DNA from: Streptomyces sp. DH24
GTDB lineage: Bacteria > Actinomycetota > Actinomycetes > Streptomycetales > Streptomycetaceae
Reading direction: 5' to 3'
Length of the DNA stretch: 64,000 nt
NCBI RefSeq assembly: GCF_029813775.1
Contig: NZ_JARVKW010000009.1
Span: 124,001 to 188,000, forward strand
The notes under the pieces were generated by a model. That model did no database searches. It was not told the DNA's origin and was given only the letters and a program-made list of their open reading frames with translations. Positions within the stretch are counted from its first letter, which is position 1, and every line of letters begins with the position of its first letter. The position numbers and the translations under genes are program-made. Of this stretch, positions 40,209 to 50,668 are shown piece by piece.

Positions 40209-41453
40209 ATGACTTCCACCGGTCCTGAACTGCGGCGCACCCTCGGCGTGACGGACGCCGTGGTCGTCGGGCTCGGCTCGATGATCGGCGCCGGTGTCTT
40301 CGCCGCCCTGGCCCCCGCCGCGCGCGCCGCCGGCTCGGGGCTGCTGCTCGGGCTCGCGGTCGCCGCCGTCGTCGCCTACTGCAACGCCTCCTCGTCGGCA
40401 CGGCTGGCCGCCCGGTACCCGGCCTCGGGCGGCACCTACGTGTACGGGCGCGAGCGGCTCGGGGAGTTCTGGGGGTACCTGGCGGGCTGGTCGTTCGTCG
40501 TCGGGAAGACGGCGTCGTGCGCGGCGATGGCGCTCACCGTCGGCGCGTACGTGTGGCCGGGGCAGGCGAACGCCGTCGCCGTCGCGGCCGTGGTCGCGCT
40601 GACCGCGGTGAACTACGGCGGGGTCCAGAAGTCCGCCCGGCTGACGCGGGTGATCGTGGCGGTGGTGCTGGCGGTTCTCGCCGCCGTCGTGGTCGTGTGC
40701 CTGGGCTCCGCCGAGTCCGACGCCGGGCGGCTGGACGTGGGGGTCTCCGGCGGCGTCGGCGGGGTGCTTCAGGCCGGCGGTCTGCTGTTCTTCGCGTTCG
40801 CCGGGTACGCGCGGATCGCCACGCTCGGCGAGGAGGTGCGGGACCCGGAGCGGACGATTCCACGCGCCGTCCCGCTCGCCCTGGGCATCACACTGGTCGT
40901 GTACGCGTGCGTGGCGGTGGCCGTGCTCTCCGTGCTGGGTTCCGGCGGCCTCGGGAACGCGACCGCGCCGCTGGCCGACGCGGTGCGCGCCGCCGGGGTT
41001 CCGGAGCTGGCGCCGGTGGTGCGCGTGGGCGCCGCCGTGGCCGCGCTGGGCTCGCTGCTCGCGCTGATCCTGGGTGTGTCCCGTACGACGCTGGCGATGG
41101 CCCGGGACCGGCACCTGCCCGCTCCGCTGGCCGCCGTGCACCCGCGGTTCCAGGTGCCGCACCGCGCGGAGCTGGCGGTGGGCGCGGTGGTCGCCGTGCT
41201 GGCCGCCACGGTGGACGTGCGCGGCGCGATCGGGTTCTCCTCCTTCGGGGTGCTGGCGTACTACGCGGTGGCCAACGCGTCGGCCTGGACGCTCGACCGT
41301 GCCCCGGTGGCGCGTCTGACGCCGGCGGTGGGTCTCGTCGGCTGCGCGGTACTGGCGTTCGCGCTGCCGGTGACGTCCGTGGCCGTGGGTGCGGGCGTGC
41401 TGGCCGTCGGCGCGGCGGCGTACGGCGTGCGGCGGTGGAGGGGGCGGCGGTGA
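40209..41453 (+). CDS. APC-family amino acid permease
   Basis: 414 residues, about 12 transmembrane helices. The substrate-binding loop VVVGLGSMIGAGVFAAL in helix 1 is typical of APC carriers, and GGVLQAGGLLFFAFAGYARIATLGEEVRDPERTIPRAV (about residues 180-220) matches helix 6 and following loop. ATG at 40209 is chosen; GTG nine bases earlier is possible. Solitary gene; amino acid specificity cannot be assigned. Confidence 0.92.
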   Translation: MTSTGPELRRTLGVTDAVVVGLGSMIGAGVFAALAPAARAAGSGLLLGLAVAAVVAYCNASSSARLAARYPASGGTYVYGRERLGEFWGYLAGWSFVVGKTASCAAMALTVGAYVWPGQANAVAVAAVVALTAVNYGGVQKSARLTRVIVAVVLAVLAAVVVVCLGSAESDAGRLDVGVSGGVGGVLQAGGLLFFAFAGYARIATLGEEVRDPERTIPRAVPLALGITLVVYACVAVAVLSVLGSGGLGNATAPLADAVRAAGVPELAPVVRVGAAVAALGSLLALILGVSRTTLAMARDRHLPAPLAAVHPRFQVPHRAELAVGAVVAVLAATVDVRGAIGFSSFGVLAYYAVANASAWTLDRAPVARLTPAVGLVGCAVLAFALPVTSVAVGAGVLAVGAAAYGVRRWRGRR

Positions 41454-41487
41454 CGCGCACGCGCGCGTGACCGCCGCCGGCCCCGCG

Positions 41488-41886
41488 TCACCAGGCCGTG
41501 GTGGTGAACTGCTGGTCCGTGCGCACGATTTCGCGGCCCAGCGGGGTGAGCGAGACCGGGATCAGCTTGAAGTTGGCGAGGCCCAGCGGGATGCCGATGA
41601 TCGTGACGCACAGCAGGACGCCGGTGATGATGTGGCCGATCGCCAGCCACCAGCCCGCGAGGACCAGCCACAGGACGTTGCCGACGCAGGACGGGGCGCC
41701 CGCGTCGCGGCGCTCGACGGCCGCGTACCCGAAGGGCCACAGGGCGTAGACGCCGATGCGGAAGGCGGCTATGCCGAACGGTATGCCGATGATGGTGACG
41801 CACAGCAGCGCGCCGGCGACCACGTAGCCGAGGAACAGCCAGAAGCCGCTGAAGACGAGCCAGATGACGTTGAGGATTGTCTTCAC
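41488..41886 (-). CDS. YccF-domain inner membrane protein
   Basis: 132 residues with two copies of the YccF repeat ([18 protein letters not shown] with [17 protein letters not shown], and [18 protein letters not shown] with [17 protein letters not shown]). Four transmembrane helices. It overlaps the end of htpX by four bases (ATGA), so it is translationally coupled to it. Confidence 0.93.
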   Translation of the reverse strand: MKTILNVIWLVFSGFWLFLGYVVAGALLCVTIIGIPFGIAAFRIGVYALWPFGYAAVERRDAGAPSCVGNVLWLVLAGWWLAIGHIITGVLLCVTIIGIPLGLANFKLIPVSLTPLGREIVRTDQQFTTTAW

Positions 41887-42743
41887 CGAGGGCCTGCCAT
41901 CCTCTCGAGCCGGGCGATGCGCTCGGCCATGGGCGGGTGTGTGGAGAACATCTTCGACAGTCCCTGTCCGGGACGGAAGGGGTTCGCGATCATCATGTGG
42001 CTCGCGGTCTCGATCCGGGGCTCGGGCGGCAGCGGAAGCTGTTTCGTGCCCGCCTCCAGCTTGCGCAGGGCGCTGGCGAGGGCGAGCGGGTCGCCGGTGA
42101 GCTGGGAGCCGGACGCGTCGGCGTCGTACTCCCGGGAGCGGCTGATCGCGAGCTGGATGAGGGTGGCGGCGAGCGGGCCAAGGATCATGATCAGCAGCAT
42201 GCCGAGCAGGCCGGGGCCGTCGTCGTCGTCCGAGCGGCCGATCGGGATCAGCCAGGCGAAGTTGACCAGGAACATGATCACGGAGGCCAGGGCGCCGGCC
42301 ACCGACGAGATGAGGATGTCGCGGTTGTAGACGTGGCTCAGCTCGTGCCCGATGACGCCGCGCAGTTCACGCTCGTCCAGCAGGCGGAGGATGCCGTCGG
42401 TGCAGCACACCGCCGCGTTGCGCGGGTTGCGGCCCGTGGCGAAGGCGTTCGGTGCTTCTGTCGGGGAGATGTACAGGCGGGGCATGGGCTGGCGGGCCTG
42501 TGTGGAGAGCTCCCGGACCATGCGGTAGAGCGCCGGGGCCTCGAATTCGCTGACCGGGCGGGCACGCATCGCGCGTAGCGCCAGCTTGTCGCTGTTCCAG
42601 TACGCGTAGGCGTTGGTGCCCAGCGCGACGAGGACGGCGACGACGAGCCCGGCACGGCCGAAGAAGCCGCCGATGACGATGATGAGTGCGGACAGTCCCC
42701 CGAGGAGGACTGCGGTCCTGAGCCCGTTGTGCCGGCGGTGCAC
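41883..42743 (-). CDS. htpX: Membrane zinc metalloprotease HtpX
   Basis: 286 residues from GTG at 42743 with GGAGGG six bases upstream; the longer frame is not supported. HELSH holds zinc ligands His133 and His137 with catalytic Glu134, and SREYDADA supplies the third ligand. Transmembrane helices lie at the N terminus and flanking the middle of the protein. It degrades misfolded membrane proteins. Coupled to yccF. Confidence 0.94.
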   Translation of the reverse strand: MHRRHNGLRTAVLLGGLSALIIVIGGFFGRAGLVVAVLVALGTNAYAYWNSDKLALRAMRARPVSEFEAPALYRMVRELSTQARQPMPRLYISPTEAPNAFATGRNPRNAAVCCTDGILRLLDERELRGVIGHELSHVYNRDILISSVAGALASVIMFLVNFAWLIPIGRSDDDDGPGLLGMLLIMILGPLAATLIQLAISRSREYDADASGSQLTGDPLALASALRKLEAGTKQLPLPPEPRIETASHMMIANPFRPGQGLSKMFSTHPPMAERIARLERMAGPR

Positions 42744-42938
42744 GGTACGCCCTCCAAGTGGTGCGGCAGGGGAACCCTTTGCTGGTCGATGCTGCTCTGC
42801 CTGTGTGTGACACCACTGGTGCCGTGGTGACACGTCCAGTGGACCCTTCCGTACTGGTCAACGCCAGGCGGGGGCCGCCAGTTCCCCGGTGCGCGCGGTG
42901 GCGGGCGTCGGCCGTCCGGGTGAGGGGCGGGCGCGCCT

Positions 42939-42976
42939 CACGCGCGCGTGGCGGTCGGGTGCCGCACGCGCGCGTG
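42939..42976 (-). terminator. Paired palindromes between nuoN and htpX, likely nuo terminator
   Basis: Two copies of CACGCGCGCGTG (42939-42950 and 42965-42976) can pair with each other or fold singly. They lie 33-70 bases past the nuoN stop. The remaining 260-base gap to htpX shows no gene. Confidence 0.5.
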
Positions 42977-43008
42977 CCGGGGCGCGCTCCGGAAGGCCGG
43001 TGCGCGGT

Positions 43009-44538
43009 CTAGAAGAGGCCGGTGTCCGCGAAGCGCAGGACCAGCTGGGGCGCGCCGGACAGGGCGATGCCGAGCACGGCGGTCACGGCGAGCGCGGCGG
43101 TGAGCGGGGCGGGGACGCGGTGCCGGACGGCTTCGCCCTCGGGGGCGCGGAACAGCAGGGCCGTCCACTGGAGGTAGTAGAACAGCGCGACGACGACGTT
43201 GACGGCCATGACGACGGCGAGCCAGCCGAGGCCCGCGTCGACGGCCGCCGAGAAGACAACCACCTTCGCGAACAGGCCGATGATGCCCGGCGGGAGCCCC
43301 GCGAGGCAGAGCAGGAAGAACGCCAGCAGGAGGGCGGCCACGGGGTTCGTCGCGTACAGGCCGCGGTAGTCGCTGAGGCGGTTCAGGGTGCGGGTGCGGC
43401 CGACCAGGGCGGCCACCGCGAAGGCGCCGAGGTTCACGGCGGCGTACATGAGCGCGTAGGCGACGGTGGAGCCGATGGAGCGTTCGGCGTCGTCGGAGTA
43501 CGCGGCGGCGGCGACCGGCACCAGGAGGTAGCCGGCCTGTCCGACGGACGACCAGGCGAGCAGGCGTACGGCGCTGTACGCGCGCGTGGGCTGCTGGCGC
43601 AGCGCGCCCGCGTTGCCGACGGTCATGGTGAGCGCGGCGAGCGCGGCCATGGCCGGGCCCCAGACGTCGGCGTACGACGGGAGGGCGACGACGGTGACGA
43701 GGATCAGGCCGGTGAAGCCGACCGCCTTGCCGACGACGGACAGGTAGGCCGCGATCGGCAGGGGGGCGCCGACGTAGGTGTCGGGCACCCAGAAGTGGAA
43801 GGGCACGGCGGCCGTCTTGAAGGCGAAGCCGACGAGGGTGAGGACGACGCCGGTCTGGGCGAGGGTGTGGAGCTGGCCGTCGACCCGCTGGATGCGTTCG
43901 GCGATCTCGGTGAGGTAGAGGGTGCCGGTGGAGGCGTAGACGAAGCTGATGCCCATGAGGCTGACCGCGGTCGCGGTGACCGAGGACAGGAAGAACTTCA
44001 GGGCCGCCTCGGAGGATTTGCGGTCGCCGTGCCGGAGGCCGACGAGGGCGAAGGCGGGCAGGGAGGCGACTTCGAGGGCGACGATGAGGGTCGCGAGGTC
44101 GCGGGAGGCGGGCAGCAGGGCGGCGCCGGCCGCGCTGGACAGCAGCAGGAACCAGAACTCGCCCGCGGGGAGCCGCCTGGCGTCGTCCTTCAGCGCGGTG
44201 ACGGACAGCAGGGCGGCGAGGAGGGCGCCGCCGAGGACGAGGAACTGGATGACGAGCGTGAAGCGGTCCGCGGTGTAGCTGCACACGCCGGGGTCGCCGG
44301 TCTGGCAGAAGGTGCTGCGGTCGCCGTCCAGGAGGGGCAGCAGGAGGGCCGTGGACGCGGCGAGTCCGGCGACCGCCGCCCAGCCGAGGACGGCCTTACG
44401 GGCGTCGGGCACGAACAGGTCGGCGACGAGGACGGCGAGGCCGACGACCGCCGCGAGGGTGGGCGGCGCGATGGCGAGCCAGTCGACCGACTGGACGACG
44501 GACTGGGCCAGTGCCGGGCCCTGGGCCAGGGAGCTCAT
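43009..44538 (-). CDS. nuoN: Complex I subunit N (antiporter-like)
   Basis: 509 residues, about 14 helices. LIVALEVASLPAFALVGL carries the conserved channel Glu and SSEAALKFFLSSV the channel Lys of the Mrp-type subunits, so proton pumping capacity looks retained. ATG at 44538 overlaps the nuoM stop by four bases. It ends the operon. Confidence 0.96.
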   Translation of the reverse strand: MSSLAQGPALAQSVVQSVDWLAIAPPTLAAVVGLAVLVADLFVPDARKAVLGWAAVAGLAASTALLLPLLDGDRSTFCQTGDPGVCSYTADRFTLVIQFLVLGGALLAALLSVTALKDDARRLPAGEFWFLLLSSAAGAALLPASRDLATLIVALEVASLPAFALVGLRHGDRKSSEAALKFFLSSVTATAVSLMGISFVYASTGTLYLTEIAERIQRVDGQLHTLAQTGVVLTLVGFAFKTAAVPFHFWVPDTYVGAPLPIAAYLSVVGKAVGFTGLILVTVVALPSYADVWGPAMAALAALTMTVGNAGALRQQPTRAYSAVRLLAWSSVGQAGYLLVPVAAAAYSDDAERSIGSTVAYALMYAAVNLGAFAVAALVGRTRTLNRLSDYRGLYATNPVAALLLAFFLLCLAGLPPGIIGLFAKVVVFSAAVDAGLGWLAVVMAVNVVVALFYYLQWTALLFRAPEGEAVRHRVPAPLTAALAVTAVLGIALSGAPQLVLRFADTGLF

Positions 44539-46109
44539 CGGGTGCCTCCTGCGAGGAGCTGCTGCACGGCCGGGTCGGTCAGGCCGAGGAGGGCCTTGGG
44601 CCACAGGCCTGCGACGAGGGTGAGGGCGACGAGCGGCGTCCAGGCCGCGAACTCGTACGCCCGGACGTCGGCGAGCCGCGGCGCGTCCTGCGGGGCGGCG
44701 CCCATGCAGACGCGGCGGACCACGACGAGCAGGTACGCGGCCGTCAACAGCGTGCCGAACGCGCCGATCGCCATGAAAGTGAGGAAGGCCGGACGGCTGA
44801 GCCCGGCGGCGGGGTCGAACGCGCCGAACAGGGCCAGCATCTCGCCCCAGAAACCGGCGAGTCCGGGCAGTCCGAGGGAGGCGACGGCGCCGAAGGCGAG
44901 CAGGCCGCCCAGGCGCGGGGCCCGGCCGTACAGGGCGGCGCCGGTCTGCTCGGCGAGGGTGTCGAGGTCGGTGCTGCCGGTGCGCTCCTTCAGGGCGCCG
45001 ACCAGGAAGAACAGCAGGCCGGTGATGAGGCCGTGGGCGATGTTGGCGAACAGGGCGCCGTTCACGCCGGTGGGCGTCATGGTCGCGATGCCGAGCAGGA
45101 CGAAGCCCATGTGGCCGACGGAGGAGTAGGCGATGAGGCGCTTGAGGTCGCCCTTGGCGCCGCGCCGGGCGAGGGCGAGGCAGGCCAGGGATCCGTAGAT
45201 GATGCCGACGACGGCGAAGGCGGCGAGGTACGGCGCGAAGGTGCGGAACCCGTCGGGCGCGATCGGGAGCAGGATCCGGACGAACCCGTACGTACCCATC
45301 TTCAGCAGGACACCGGCGAGGAGGACCGAGCCGACGGTCGGGGCGGCGGTGTGGGCGTCGGGCAGCCAGCTGTGCAGCGGCCACATCGGCGTCTTCACGG
45401 CGAGCCCGATCCCGATCGCCAGAACGGCCACGACCTGCACGGATGTGGTCAGGGACCGGCCGTTGTCAGTGGCGAGTGCCACCATGTCGAACGTGCCCGC
45501 CCTCAGGCCGACGAGGAGCAGGCCGAGCAGCATGACGACCGAGCCGAGCAGCGTGTACAGGATGAACTTCCAGGCGGCCCCGGCCCGGCCCTCGCCGCCC
45601 CAGCGGGCGATGAGGAAGTACATCGGGATGAGGACCATCTCGAAGGCGAGGAAGAACAGCAGCAGGTCGAGGACGGCGAAGGCGGCGAGGGTGCCGGACT
45701 CCAGGACGAGCAGCAGTGCGACGAAGGCCTTCGGGGTCGGGCCCGAGGGCATCGCGAAGTACGAGTAGAGCGCGCACAGGAAGGTCAGCAGCGCGGTCAG
45801 GACCAGGAGGGGGAGGGAAATGCCGTCGATGCCGAGGTGGATGCGCACGTCGAGCGCGGGGATCCAGCTGATGTCCGTGCTGGCCTGCATCTTCGACGGA
45901 TGGTCATGGTCGAAGCCGAGCGCGAGGACGATCGCCGCGAGAAGGACGGCGCCGGTGACGGTGACGCCGTGCCGCAGAACGGCCTGTTCGGGCGACTTCC
46001 CCTTCAGTCCGGGCGGGGCCGGCAGGAGAGCGGCGGCGGCCCCGAGGAGCGGGCCGACGACGACGAACGCGAGAAGGAACTGCATCACGGACTCGTTGAT
46101 ATCGATCAC
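44535..46109 (-). CDS. nuoM: Complex I subunit M (antiporter-like)
   Basis: 524 residues from GTG at 46109, six bases after nuoL. LLLFFLAFEMVLIPMYFLIARWG has the conserved Glu and GAAWKFILYTLLGS the Lys. KTPMWPLHSWLPDAHTAAPT is the signature of this family. About 14 helices, full length. Confidence 0.97.
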   Translation of the reverse strand: MIDINESVMQFLLAFVVVGPLLGAAAALLPAPPGLKGKSPEQAVLRHGVTVTGAVLLAAIVLALGFDHDHPSKMQASTDISWIPALDVRIHLGIDGISLPLLVLTALLTFLCALYSYFAMPSGPTPKAFVALLLVLESGTLAAFAVLDLLLFFLAFEMVLIPMYFLIARWGGEGRAGAAWKFILYTLLGSVVMLLGLLLVGLRAGTFDMVALATDNGRSLTTSVQVVAVLAIGIGLAVKTPMWPLHSWLPDAHTAAPTVGSVLLAGVLLKMGTYGFVRILLPIAPDGFRTFAPYLAAFAVVGIIYGSLACLALARRGAKGDLKRLIAYSSVGHMGFVLLGIATMTPTGVNGALFANIAHGLITGLLFFLVGALKERTGSTDLDTLAEQTGAALYGRAPRLGGLLAFGAVASLGLPGLAGFWGEMLALFGAFDPAAGLSRPAFLTFMAIGAFGTLLTAAYLLVVVRRVCMGAAPQDAPRLADVRAYEFAAWTPLVALTLVAGLWPKALLGLTDPAVQQLLAGGTR

Positions 46110-46115
46110 GCCTGC

Positions 46116-48110
46116 TCACGCTCCCGTGGCGACGAGGACGACGGCCACCGCGAGGACGACGGTGCCGGCGAGCAGCGCGCTCACATAGGTCTGCACATTG
46201 CCGGTCTGGGCCCGCCGTACGGCGATGCCGAGCCAGCGGGGTAGGGCGCCCGCACCGCGTACGTAGGTGTCGACGACTTCCCGGTCGAGGAACCTGACGA
46301 GGCTCGCGGCGCCCCGCACCGGGCGGACGAACAGGGCCGAGTACACGGCGTCCAGGTGGAAGCCGGTGGCCGCGTGCCGGTGCAGCGGGCCCAGCAGCAG
46401 CCGGCCCGGGTCGGCCGGGTCGGGCGCGGACGCCACGTCGCCGTAGGCGGGGGTGTGGCTGGCGATGGCCTCGGCCTCGACCTGCGCGGCGTCGCCCTCG
46501 GGGTGGGCGGCGACGGCGCCCATCGGGACGCGCGGGGCGAGCGCGGTGGTGTGCCGCCAGGCCGCGTAGGTGACGATGCCGCCGGCGAGGGCCACGCCCG
46601 TGCCGAGTACGGAGGTGGTGAGGGTCGGGGCGAGGTCGGCGCCGTCGAACCAGTCGGGCAGCAGGCGGAAGGCGAGCCCGCCGAAGGCGAGGGACGGCAC
46701 GGCGAGCACCCACAGCACCGTGGTCATCGGCACCGGCTGCCTGCCGTGGTCGGGGGCGTCGGCGCCCCGGCCACGGAAGGCGAGCAGCCACAGCCGCGTC
46801 GCGTAGGCGGCGGTGAGCAGGGCCGTGATGAGGCCGGCGACGAGGACGGTCCAGCCGGCGGCGCCGGGGGCGTGCTCGGTGTGGCCGGTCAGGACGTGCT
46901 CGGCGGCGCCGAGGACGGACTCCTTGGAGAAGAAGCCGCTGAACGGCGGGATCGCGGCGAGCGCGAGCAGCGCCACGGTCATCGTCCAGTAGGCGTCCGG
47001 GACGCGGGCGCGCAGGTTCCGCATGCGGGACATGGCGGCCAGCGAGTTGGTGCCGGCGGCGTGGATGACCGCGCCGGCGGCGAGGAACAGCAGCGCCTTG
47101 AAGGCGCCGTGGGACAGGAGGTGGAAGACGGCGGCACCGCGGTCGCCGACGGCGAGGGCGCCGGTCATGTAGCCGAGCTGACCGATCGTCGAGTAGGCGA
47201 GGACGCGCTTGATGTCGTCCTGGGCGAGCGCGGCGAGCGCCGAGCCGACCATCGTGACGGCGGCCATGACGGCCAGGACCACCATCGCGGCCCGCGAGGC
47301 CTCGAAGAGCGGGAGGAGACGGGCGACGAAGTAGACACCGGCGGCGACCATCGTCGCGGCGTGGATCAGCGCGGAGACGGGTGTGGGGCCCGCCATCGCG
47401 TCGGGCAGCCAGGTGTGCAGCGGGAACTGCGCCGACTTGCCCGCCACACCGGCCAGGAGCAGCAGCGCGATCAGCGTCGGGTGGTCGAGTCCGCCGCTCG
47501 CGACGGCGCCGAGGACCTTGGTGACGCGGAACGAGCCGGCGTCCCCGGCCAGTGCGAACAGGCCGATGAGGAAGGGGACGTCACCGAGCTTGGTGACCAG
47601 GAAGGCCTTCAGCGAGGCGGCGCGCGCCTCGGGGGTCTCCCAGTAGTGGCCGACCAGGAAGTACGAGCAGATGCCCATGATCTCCCAGCCGACCAGCAGC
47701 ACCATCAGGTCGCCGGAGTAGACGACGAGCAGCATCGCGGAGGTGAACAGGGAGACGAGCGCGGCGTACGACGAGTAGCGCGGGTCGTCGCGCAGGTAGC
47801 CCGTGGAGTAGATCTGCACGCAGGTGGCGACGAGGCCGACCAGGACGGCGACGAGGGCGGCGAAGCCGTCGATGTGCAGGGCGAGTTCAACGGGGACGGA
47901 GCCGGTGGGCGTGAGCTCGGTGGCGGCGTTCACGGCGCGCCCGCCGTCCTGGCGCACGGCGACCAGCACGGCGAGCACCAGGGCGGCGAGCGTCGGCAGG
48001 ACGGCGAGCGGGCGGACGAATCCGGGTGCCGTGCGGCCCAGGAGCAGCCCAGCGGCGGCGCCGAGGAACGGAAGGAGGGGGACGAGGACGGCGAGGGTGG
48101 TGGTGGTCAC
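46116..48110 (-). CDS. nuoL: Complex I subunit L (antiporter-like with lateral helix)
   Basis: 664 residues, the usual NuoL size including the long C-terminal amphipathic arm. [23 protein letters not shown] and [12 protein letters not shown] carry the conserved Glu and Lys; [20 protein letters not shown] is the family motif. GTG at 48110 overlaps nuoK by four bases. Confidence 0.97.
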   Translation of the reverse strand: MTTTTLAVLVPLLPFLGAAAGLLLGRTAPGFVRPLAVLPTLAALVLAVLVAVRQDGGRAVNAATELTPTGSVPVELALHIDGFAALVAVLVGLVATCVQIYSTGYLRDDPRYSSYAALVSLFTSAMLLVVYSGDLMVLLVGWEIMGICSYFLVGHYWETPEARAASLKAFLVTKLGDVPFLIGLFALAGDAGSFRVTKVLGAVASGGLDHPTLIALLLLAGVAGKSAQFPLHTWLPDAMAGPTPVSALIHAATMVAAGVYFVARLLPLFEASRAAMVVLAVMAAVTMVGSALAALAQDDIKRVLAYSTIGQLGYMTGALAVGDRGAAVFHLLSHGAFKALLFLAAGAVIHAAGTNSLAAMSRMRNLRARVPDAYWTMTVALLALAAIPPFSGFFSKESVLGAAEHVLTGHTEHAPGAAGWTVLVAGLITALLTAAYATRLWLLAFRGRGADAPDHGRQPVPMTTVLWVLAVPSLAFGGLAFRLLPDWFDGADLAPTLTTSVLGTGVALAGGIVTYAAWRHTTALAPRVPMGAVAAHPEGDAAQVEAEAIASHTPAYGDVASAPDPADPGRLLLGPLHRHAATGFHLDAVYSALFVRPVRGAASLVRFLDREVVDTYVRGAGALPRWLGIAVRRAQTGNVQTYVSALLAGTVVLAVAVVLVATGA

Positions 48111-48496
48111 GCGGTGGCCTCGGCCTTCTCGGCCGGGCCGGCCGTGAGGGCGTCGCTGTCGGGGCCGTCGGCGTCGCGGGTCTCGGCGGTGTCGCGGAGC
48201 TTGTCGATGTCCGCGGTGCCGCGGTTGCGGTGGACGGCGAGGACGATCGCCAGGCCGATGCCGATCTCGGCGGCGGCGATGGCGATGGTGAACAGGGTCA
48301 GGGCCTGGCCGGAGTGCAGGGTCTCCTCGGCGGTCTTGCTGAGCCAGACGTCGAAGGCGACCAGGTTGAGGTTGACGGCGTTGAGCATCAGCTCGACCGA
48401 CATCAGGACCAGGATCGCGTTGCGGCGGGCGAGGACGCCGTACAGGCCGGTGCAGAACAGCAGGGCGGACAGCACGGCGGGATAGGCGAGGTGCAT
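48107..48496 (-). CDS. nuoK: Complex I subunit K
   Basis: 129 residues, three helices. The two membrane glutamates of the E-channel are present ([18 protein letters not shown] and [17 protein letters not shown]). A polar tail of about 30 residues ([17 protein letters not shown]...) follows the last helix, longer than typical NuoK. Overlaps nuoJ by one base. Confidence 0.96.
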   Translation of the reverse strand: MHLAYPAVLSALLFCTGLYGVLARRNAILVLMSVELMLNAVNLNLVAFDVWLSKTAEETLHSGQALTLFTIAIAAAEIGIGLAIVLAVHRNRGTADIDKLRDTAETRDADGPDSDALTAGPAEKAEATA

Positions 48497-49152
48497 CAGC
48501 GGGCCCCTTCCTTCTCGCTGCGGCTGCCCGGGGTGCCCGGCGTTCCCTGGGTGCCCTGGTTGTTGTCTTTGTCCGCCTTGGCCTTGCGGGAGAGGACGAT
48601 CGCGCCGACCAGGGCGGCGAGGAGGAGGACGGAGAGCGCCTCGAAGGGCAGGACCCAGTTCTGGAAGAGGCTCTCGCCGGTGGCCCTGGTGGAGCCCTCG
48701 GCCTCGCCGTCCAGGTCGATCCAGGTGGTGCGGAAGGCGTCGACGACCACCCAGACCAGGGCGGCAGCGGCGGCCACGGCCACGGCGAGGGCGGCCCAGC
48801 GGTTGCCGGAGTCGGCGTCCGGGGAGCGGCCGATGGGGGCCCGGGTGAGCATCAGACCGAACAGGAGGAGGACGACGACGGAACCGACGTAGATGAGGAC
48901 CTGCACCCAGGCGATGAACTCGGCGGTGAGCAGCAGGTATTCGACGGCGAGGCCGCCGAGGGTCACCACCAGCCACAGGGCGGCGTGCACGAGCTGCCGG
49001 GTGGTGACGGTGACGACCGCCGCGCCGAAGGTGACCAGGCCGACGAGGAGGAAGGCGATCTCGACGCCGGTCGGGGACAGGAAGCCGTGGGTTTCGGCCG
49101 CGCTGGTCAGCGTGCCGGAGGCGGTGCTCAGGGCGCCGGTGGCGGGGTTCAC
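48496..49152 (-). CDS. nuoJ: Complex I subunit J
   Basis: 218 residues from GTG at 49152, five helices. [45 protein letters not shown] (about residues 55-100) includes the pi-bulge helix 3. The C terminus ends in a hydrophilic [19 protein letters not shown]. Overlaps nuoI by four bases. Confidence 0.95.
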   Translation of the reverse strand: MNPATGALSTASGTLTSAAETHGFLSPTGVEIAFLLVGLVTFGAAVVTVTTRQLVHAALWLVVTLGGLAVEYLLLTAEFIAWVQVLIYVGSVVVLLLFGLMLTRAPIGRSPDADSGNRWAALAVAVAAAAALVWVVVDAFRTTWIDLDGEAEGSTRATGESLFQNWVLPFEALSVLLLAALVGAIVLSRKAKADKDNNQGTQGTPGTPGSRSEKEGAR

Positions 49153-49700
49153 GCGTTGTCCTCCGGCGGTTCGGCCTGGGCGGCGGCGAGCTTCTCCGCC
49201 GTCTTGCGGGCGGCGGCGATCTCCTTGGGCTCCTCGGCGCCGGGGTCGAGGGCGGGCGGGGCCGGCACGGTCCACATCCACTCGCGGAGCTTGTCCCGCT
49301 CGTGGGTGAGGTCGCGGATGTCGGTCTCGGCGTACTCGAACTCCGGTGACCAGAACAGCGCGTCGAAAGGACACACCTCGATGCAGATACCGCAGTACAT
49401 GCACAGGGAGAAGTCGATGGCGAAGCGGTCGAGGACGTTGCGGCTGCGCTCGCGTCCGCCCGGGGTGGCCGCCGGGATCGTCTCCTTGTGGGAGTCGATG
49501 TAGATGCACCAGTCGGGGCACTCGCGGGCGCACAGCATGCAGACCGTGCAGTTCTCCTCGAACAGGCCGATGACGCCGCGGGTGCGGGGCGGGAGGTCGG
49601 GCTGGACGTCGGGGTACTGCTCGGTGACGGTCTTCTTCGTCATCGTGCGCAGGGTGACGGCCAGGCCCTTGGCGAGGCCGGAGCCAGGGATGGGGGCCAC
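49149..49700 (-). CDS. nuoI: Complex I subunit I (two 4Fe-4S clusters)
   Basis: 183 residues from GTG at 49700, sharing one base with the nuoH stop. [15 protein letters not shown] and [15 protein letters not shown] bind clusters N6a and N6b, which link the peripheral arm to NuoB. With NuoB it is one of only two iron-sulfur subunits encoded here. The C-terminal 40 residues are charged and Ala/Glu-rich. Confidence 0.97.
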   Translation of the reverse strand: MAPIPGSGLAKGLAVTLRTMTKKTVTEQYPDVQPDLPPRTRGVIGLFEENCTVCMLCARECPDWCIYIDSHKETIPAATPGGRERSRNVLDRFAIDFSLCMYCGICIEVCPFDALFWSPEFEYAETDIRDLTHERDKLREWMWTVPAPPALDPGAEEPKEIAAARKTAEKLAAAQAEPPEDNA

Positions 49701-50668
49701 TAGGAGATCACCACCTTGACGATGCCGGTGAGGGCGATCTGGGCGAGGGAGAGGGGGACGAGCAGGGTCCAGGAGAGCTTCTGGAGCTGGTCCTCGCGGA
49801 GCCGGGGGTAGGTCACGCGCAGCCAGATCACGACGAAGGCGAGGACGGCCGTCTTCAGCAGGGTCCACACCCAGCCGAGGCCGTCGGCGCCCCAGGGGCC
49901 GTGCCAGCCGCCCAGGAAGAGGACGGTGGTCAGGCCGCACAGGACGACGATCCCGGCGTACTCGGCGAGCAGGAAGAGGGCGAAGCGGAGGCCGGTGTAC
50001 TCGGTGTACGCGCCGAAGATGATCTCCGAGTCGGCGACGGGCATGTCGAACGGGGGGCGCTGGAGTTCGGCCAGGCCGGCGATGAAGAAGACGATCGCGC
50101 CGACGATCTGCCAGGGCAGCGACCACCACTCGAAGGCGTCGAGGATGCCGACGAGGGAGACCGTGCCGGCCGCCATCGCGACGGACGCGGCGGTGAGCAG
50201 CATGGGGAGTTCGTACGCGAGGAGCTGGGCGGCGGTGCGGAGGCCGCCCAGCAGGGAGAACTTGTTGGCGGACGCCCAGCCGGCCATGAGCGAGCCGAGG
50301 ACGCCCACGCCCATGACGGCCAGGACGAAGAAGATGCCCGCGTCGACGACCTCGCCGACGGCGCCCTCGCCGGGGCCGATGGGGATGGCGAGGAGGACGA
50401 GGAGGTACGGCAGCAGGGCGACGGCGGGCGCGAGCTGGAAGATACGGCGGTCCGCGCCGGCCGGGACGATGTCCTCCTTCTGCGCGAACTTCACGCCGTC
50501 GGCGACGAGTTGGGCCCAGCCGTGGAAACCGCCGGCGTACATGGGGCCGAGGCGGCCCTGCATGTGCGCCATCACCTTGTGCTCGGTCTGGCCGACGAGC
50601 AGGGGGAAGGTGAGGAAGACGACGAACACGACGAGGAGTCGCAGGGCGACGTCAAGAGCGTCGTTCAC
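49700..50668 (-). CDS. nuoH: Complex I subunit H (quinone-chamber membrane subunit)
   Basis: 322 residues, eight helices. [31 protein letters not shown] and [38 protein letters not shown] (given as regions) are the family's quinone-cavity loops. GTG at 50668 overlaps the nuoC stop by four bases: nuoH follows nuoC directly, where nuoD, E, F and G would normally be. Confidence 0.97.
   Translation of the reverse strand: MNDALDVALRLLVVFVVFLTFPLLVGQTEHKVMAHMQGRLGPMYAGGFHGWAQLVADGVKFAQKEDIVPAGADRRIFQLAPAVALLPYLLVLLAIPIGPGEGAVGEVVDAGIFFVLAVMGVGVLGSLMAGWASANKFSLLGGLRTAAQLLAYELPMLLTAASVAMAAGTVSLVGILDAFEWWSLPWQIVGAIVFFIAGLAELQRPPFDMPVADSEIIFGAYTEYTGLRFALFLLAEYAGIVVLCGLTTVLFLGGWHGPWGADGLGWVWTLLKTAVLAFVVIWLRVTYPRLREDQLQKLSWTLLVPLSLAQIALTGIVKVVIS

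Noticed and set aside
46356..48485. 709-codon plus-strand frame antisense to nuoL
   Set aside because: Gly/Ala/Arg/Glu-rich shadow of a conserved membrane subunit.
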